Shown here: positions 59,854-64,000 of the stretch, in pieces | Position numbering within the stretch: position 1 is the stretch's first letter | How the letters are laid out: each line of letters begins with the position of its first letter | DNA from: Periconia sp. R9002 | Lineage: Eukaryota > Ascomycota > Dothideomycetes > Pleosporales > Periconiaceae | Length of the DNA: 64,000 nt | Direction: 5' to 3' | NCBI GenBank assembly: GCA_023627715.1 | Contig: JAMAHW010000035.1 | Coordinates: forward strand, 62,001 to 126,000 | The notes under the pieces: model-generated | Databases searched by the model: none | Told to the model about the DNA's origin: nothing | The model's input: the letters and a program-made list of their open reading frames with translations, nothing else | Program-made: the position numbers and the translations under genes

Positions 59854-60786
59854 TCAGAATAACTGTGTACCAGCGTATACCCTGCATCTTAACCCTTCTT
59901 GTTGCAATTGATGCTCTAACCGCCTCCTTTCTTCCTCGTTAATCCCACACAGCCTCCACTGGCATCGGCGACGCTCTGATTCCTCTTGAGGGAAATAAAC
60001 TTCACAATCCGCACGAACCCCTATCAGAGACCTCAGAACCCTCAATGCAGCTTGATACGTGGTGGACCCTTCGTGAAAGTTATCGACATATCCCATGAAG
60101 ACGCGCAGAGATCTAAGATTGGGCAGTGACAGCAATGCGGAGCAAGATAGTGGCCAATGCGCGCTTTCCAATTGACTCCGCACTCGTACGGCCGTCGCGA
60201 GATCATCTTTACGATGATTCATTGCGTAGACGTCAATTGAACGAATCATTTCCCAATTTTGCGAAGGGATGCCGTCTCTGAATGCTGTAATGGTTCTCAA
60301 GTCCCAAAAGCCAAATGTGTTGGTCTGATACAGCATGGAGATCGCTTCGCCATATCTGTAGAGGGTGTCAGTGCTGTACAGTTGAACTAGTTTTACATTT
60401 ACTTACATCTTGCTACAGGTCACGAGCAAATTACACATGCTCCAGTCTGCCAGCTGCTTGGTGGTCGGCAGCGAGCCGTAGACGAAAATGTACGATGAAG
60501 CCCGAAGGTCAGGTCTCTGCGACCGAGCCTGTTCCCAGTACTCACCATCGCACACAACGTGCCCGAGCCTTCTGTACTTCGACACGATGTGAAGTGCCTG
60601 AGCACCGATAGCATGTTTCCATATCATCAAACGCAGTTCTGGGTGTATTTGGCTGAACAGAATTGATTGGGATTGCGCGGATGGATTCCTGCATACTGAT
60701 TTCCCTTCATAGGACGATGTTCGTTGGGAAAGCGGCACCGGGAGCCCACCTACAAAAAGACATTTATTCAGTGACTGGGATGTCAT
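59854..60786 (-). CDS. 2EXR/F-box-like fungal protein
   Basis: Two exons on the minus strand (60786-60407, 60355-59854; intron 51 nt) give 293 residues. The N-terminal part has ILFSQIHPELRLMIWKHAIG, the typical opening of fungal 2EXR/F-box-like proteins. The junction restores TCSKIYGEAISMLYQTNTF, the second family hallmark. The C-terminal part is helical and charged. Function of these lineage-expanded proteins is unknown; some may be ubiquitin-ligase adaptors. The start is uncertain. An upstream exon near 60840-60800 (starting MSEYS or MSRQW) could splice with GTATGT...TTTTTGTAG into the frame just before GLPVPLSQR. In that case the ATG at 60786 would be intronic. Confidence 0.78.
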
Positions 60787-61576
60787 ACCTCATGGATGTA
60801 TACATACACTGGTATTGCCGCCATTGACGACTCATGCTGTACTCGCTCATTTCCACTGGCTCAAAACAAAGCTTCGCTAATATCATTGTCTCATAGAGAT
60901 GACCTTTTCATCAAAATCGTAGTTTATTATCGCGTGGCAATGTACTTGCTCGCGGTATTGACACCGCATAAGGAATGATCATTTCATATTTCTCATACTT
61001 CGTTGACAGCATCCTGTCCTTTTATTAAGGTAAAAATCTGGGTTCTCTTCAATTCGATTGAGTTCAGCTAGGCAAATACGCCTATAGGTATTGTCACCGG
61101 AATGATGCGCAGAATCTACACCTGAAACACTTGTTGCACTCGCCCAATTCCAGCCAGGCAACAGCATTGAAATATGCTTCGAACTGGGACAGCATTATGC
61201 AATTCAAATTTTTTTCCCTTCACTATAGATAAGTTGACACCGACAAATAACTCCTGTAGATTAATCAACATGCATTAATTGTCCGCTCTGCACTGCTAAT
61301 AGTGTTGTTGATGTCAGCGCGCTACCTAAACCGTTTAACGCCCACCCTATATGTCAGCTTTAGCGAGTTCTAGCATCACTGATGCTGAGTAACGTACTCG
61401 ATTAGCCCGTACAACATTCCAAGGGGTACAAAAAAAAACTGCGGAAGCGGAATTTATGATTATGGAAACAAGATCGATCTTGTCTGCTGCGGGTCTAGGT
61501 TATCGTGAGTAAGCATATGCTAGCCGTAAGACGCTTTCGCAGGGATGTTTGCTACTTGACTCGATGTATAATCCGT

Positions 61577-61582
61577 GATAAG
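61577..61582 (+). promoter_or_regulatory. GATA-factor site GATAAG
   Basis: GATAAG is the preferred core of fungal GATA factors such as AreA. It lies about 110 bp upstream of the hydrolase start, beside the TATA box. Nitrogen control is only inferred. Confidence 0.3.
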
Positions 61583-61584
61583 AT

Positions 61585-61590
61585 TATAAA
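61585..61590 (+). promoter_or_regulatory. TATA box of the alpha/beta hydrolase gene
   Basis: TATAAA lies 100 bp before the ATG; a second copy lies 70 bp before it (61615-61620). Confidence 0.45.
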
Positions 61591-61689
61591 AGTAAAAAGT
61601 GAATGAAAGCATGTTATAAAGCCATTGAATGCCCTTTTCACAGGGGTATCATTTGTTAGGACTTGGTTGTTCACCTCTGCTTTGCAACA

Positions 61690-62975
61690 ATGCACCGATT
61701 TCTATCTGTTTTATTTCTCCTCCCGTACGCCGTCCAGGCACTCCCCTCGCAAGACATCTGCAAAGACGTGCAAATCCCCGTGTCTGTGTCGACTCCACGG
61801 CATATCGTTGATATAAAGCTCGAGGACGACTGGGACGCCGTGGATTTTACGTTCAATCTCACTCGAAGGAACTTTGCTGAGTCTCCTGCTCCTCTCCCCG
61901 TCACTGGGACGACCGCCGGTCCTGTTGCGAGCAATTTCTCGGTGGGAGCTTCGCTGTGTGGTGATGGGGAGACGGTGCTGGTACTCACGCATGGGATTAT
62001 TGAATCTAAGAAGTATGCCTCGCCATGTTTTTTTGAACGTTTGAAAACTCGTATGCTAAAGGGCACAAGATATTGGCGGCCGAACTTGGAGGATGCGGCG
62101 AAGTACAGTTTTGTAGATGCTGCGGTGGCAGCAGGATATAGTGTGCTTTTCTACGATCGGATCGGTGTCGGTTCGTCTTCAAAGTAAGCAAACACGATGC
62201 TATAGCCTCAAAAGTCTTGTACTCATTCATCCAAAAAAAAGGGTCGATGGTCTCAAAGACACTCAATTCCAAGTCCAAACGCAAGTCCTCGATGTCCTCA
62301 CCAGCTACGCAAAACAGGCACTCAACGCGAACAAGGTAGCCTTGGTGGGCCACAGTTACGGCTCGTATATATCTGCCGCGTCTGCTAACCACACGGCCGT
62401 CGACGCCGTCGTCTTGACCGGATTTAGCGGCATCTTTGACTACTTCAAACCCTTCGTTGCCGGCGCCGGGCTGCACGTTGCGAGGACCAAGGACCCTCAG
62501 CGTTGGGGTCAACTAGACACTTCGTTCCTGACATCGGCGGATCTATACGCGGACACGTACATCTACTTCGAAGCGCCGTACTTCGAACACCGTGTCGCAC
62601 AGTGGATGCATGACGAAGTAGGGGAACCGTTTTCGGCCGGCGAATTGCTAACGCTGCTCGCTGATTACAACAACTTTCACAACGTCGCGGCGCCGGTCTT
62701 GATACTTCAGGGCCGATACGATGTTTCTGCTTGCGGTGGCGATTGTGTTGGAGTGCTAAAGATAGCCACGCTCCGGGAGAAAATCTTCCGGAACGCGAAG
62801 GACATTCAAGTCGTCGATGATCTACCGGCAGCGTAAGTTATTGAATCTGGTGCTGTGCGTGTTTAGTGACTCGTTAGTTAACATGATCAACAACAGACAT
62901 AATCTTAATCTACATGAGATCGCCCCTCGAGCATTTCAGGTCATTTTCGAGTTTTTGGGAGCGCAAGGGATTTGA
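61690..62975 (+). CDS. Secreted alpha/beta hydrolase
   Basis: Three exons (61690-62183, 62242-62832, 62897-62975; introns 58 and 64 nt) give 387 residues. The ATG at 61690 starts a signal peptide (MHRFLSVLFLLPYAVQA), with cleavage likely before LPSQD. N-glycosylation sites NLT, NFS and NHT fit a secreted route. The alpha/beta fold is shown by VLVLTHGIIESK (oxyanion region), VLFYDRIGVGSSSK, the nucleophile elbow GHSYGS, an acid in LQGRYDV and the base His in AHNLNLHE, encoded by the last exon. The substrate (ester, lactone or peptide) is unknown. The next gene is a P450, so the pair may belong to a metabolic cluster. Related hydrolases are common in fungal secretomes and secondary-metabolite loci. 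Confidence 0.88.
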
Positions 62976-63838
62976 TTGGATCGATGAATGGATTTGCTTG
63001 TTCGGGGTCTTAGAGTACTACATCTAGAATAGAAATCACATACAATATCAGTTTTCGAGAAGACCTGTAAATTTTCAAGAGATTCAAGATTTGGTACATA
63101 CATAACCTCGGACCGTGAAGCACAACTGTGCACCTAGGGAAGCCCCGTTGACTAAGCCGAGGAAACTCGGCAAGTGCAACTGCCGACCACGACCGCCTCA
63201 CGACAGAGGTTAGCTTCGCACTCCTCGTCGCACGGCAGTTCTGAATTCCGCTAAAAGGATGGACGTTTCAATTTCCACCTGTGGTGCTACCGAATCTATG
63301 GAATCATGGGCCGTGGAAGCGTGGCCATGTAATCTTGCTGATAACCAACATGTTGCTGCTTTCATTTACAGGAACCAGGAAAACGGTGATGAGCGGAGAC
63401 CGGGGCCGCCTGCTCTCGTATATGAGATGGGTTGCGATATCAAAAAAAGTCATCTTCAACAATGGGGGTGGAAGCGTGGGATGGTAAGAGGCTCGACGGG
63501 CCAGCTTTCGTCACGGACCCCGCCCCCGCGAACAAGTAGTTTACCGCCAAGCACGGGGACGCACCCCTGCCAGCGATTATCCCCGGCCACTATCACTGAT
63601 TTTCAACTGCCGACTTGCATCATAACCTGGCATGGCATGGCCTGGAGCCAACAGCCGCCATGCCAGATCCCGTGCCTTTGGAGATGACGACCATGATAGT
63701 CACGGCAATCAATGCTGTGGGCGGTACCCGGCTGGACCCTTTGCAATTCATATACAATGGCGGTACCGACCCCCAATCCTTCACGTTTTTATTATCATCG
63801 ATTTCTTGCCTTTTCAACACGCAAGTTCTCAAGCCACA
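62976..63838. promoter_or_regulatory. Spacer and P450 promoter
   Basis: This 0.86-kb region between the hydrolase and the P450 start holds only unsupported short frames (such as 63259-63687). No clear TATA box was found close to the P450 ATG. Confidence 0.5.
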
Positions 63839-64000
63839 ATGCTTCTCAACGAAGTGCTACCCGTGCTGGTGCAGTACTGGCCGCTGGTTCTCGTATCCGT
63901 CACTATCGGCTGGTTCTTGAACAACAAGTTCTGGAAAGGACTCAACAAGTACCCGGGACCGTGGCTGGCAGGGTACACGAATTGGTGGAGGTTCTGGGAT
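63839..64000 (+). CDS. Cytochrome P450, N-terminal fragment (cut by window edge)
   Basis: From the ATG at 63839 the frame is open to the window end (54 codons). It begins with a hydrophobic membrane anchor (LVQYWPLVLVSVTIGWFL). A basic stop-transfer and the proline hinge KYPGPWLAGYTNWWRFWD follow, typical of fungal microsomal P450s of the pisatin-demethylase/CYP65-like kind. Heme-binding and I-helix motifs lie outside the window. The protein would sit in the ER membrane and oxidise an unknown small molecule. Confidence 0.85.
   Translation, partial: MLLNEVLPVLVQYWPLVLVSVTIGWFLNNKFWKGLNKYPGPWLAGYTNWWRFWD

Larger units (their letters stand above)
60787..61689. promoter_or_regulatory. Divergent promoter, 2EXR-like gene / alpha-beta hydrolase
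   Basis: This 0.9-kb AT-rich spacer carries a possible first exon of the 2EXR-like gene near its left end. Near its right end it has a GATAAG site (61577-61582) and two TATAAA elements (61585-61590 and 61615-61620) for the hydrolase. Confidence 0.5.

Noticed and set aside
1..64000. CRISPR arrays, bacterial operons, phage or viral genes
   Set aside because: None seen; the window is intron-bearing fungal nuclear DNA and its repeats are microsatellites.

Overview
The window is nuclear DNA of a filamentous ascomycete (Pezizomycotina). Genes carry short spliceosomal introns, mostly 47-145 nt, with GT...AG ends and CTAAC/CTGAC-like branch sites. The gene content is fungal: GT90/CAP10, GH53, a Vid24-type GID receptor, a 2EXR/F-box-like family and a P450. 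Dothideomycetes, perhaps Pleosporales, is my guess from overall protein style; it is an inference and not proven. There are no bacterial or viral genes, no rRNA or tRNA that I could find, and no intact transposon. I rebuilt exon structures by hand from splice signals. In every complete gene the exon lengths sum to a multiple of three and the reading phases agree across each junction.

Left part (0.9-31.9 kb) is gene-dense and mostly housekeeping. It holds a homeobox plus C2H2 transcription factor (-), UTP15 (+, pre-rRNA processing), mitochondrial ribosomal protein L22 (-), the U6 snRNP splicing factor PRP24 (+) and the SDH assembly factor SDH5/SDHAF2 (+). These are followed by a secreted GH53 galactanase (+), a zinc-cluster/coiled-coil protein of unknown role (-), a BOR1-type SLC4 anion transporter (-), a SET-domain methyltransferase (+) and the RNA helicase DBP8 (+). 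The group ends with cysteine dioxygenase (-), the translation GTPase RBG1/DRG1 (+) and a CENP-B-type HTH DNA-binding protein (+). Several are divergent pairs sharing a promoter: homeobox/UTP15, MRPL22/PRP24, BOR1/SET, CDO/RBG1 and PXA/MED10.

Middle part: a gene desert of about 9.1 kb (31.9-41.0 kb), full of microsatellites and polypurine/polypyrimidine tracts, follows the CENP-B-type gene. Then come a PXA-domain membrane protein (-) with an exceptionally long 1,050-nt intron and Mediator subunit MED10 (+). A second microsatellite-rich desert (44.6-48.4 kb) follows.

Right part (48.4-64 kb): a GT90 membrane glycosyltransferase (-), a Vid24/GID4-family E3 substrate receptor (-) and an orphan 350-residue protein (-). 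A 3-kb spacer with a pentanucleotide array leads to a 2EXR-like protein (-), a secreted alpha/beta hydrolase (+) and the first codons of a cytochrome P450 (+) cut by the window edge. The hydrolase and P450 pair may mark the edge of a metabolic cluster.

The most distinctive recurrent signal is the number of very small exons (8 nt in DBP8, 21+21 nt in RBG1, 22 nt in the CENP-B-like gene, 19 nt in MED10). I did not find a clearly new multi-gene system; the best candidates for undescribed biology are listed as findings.
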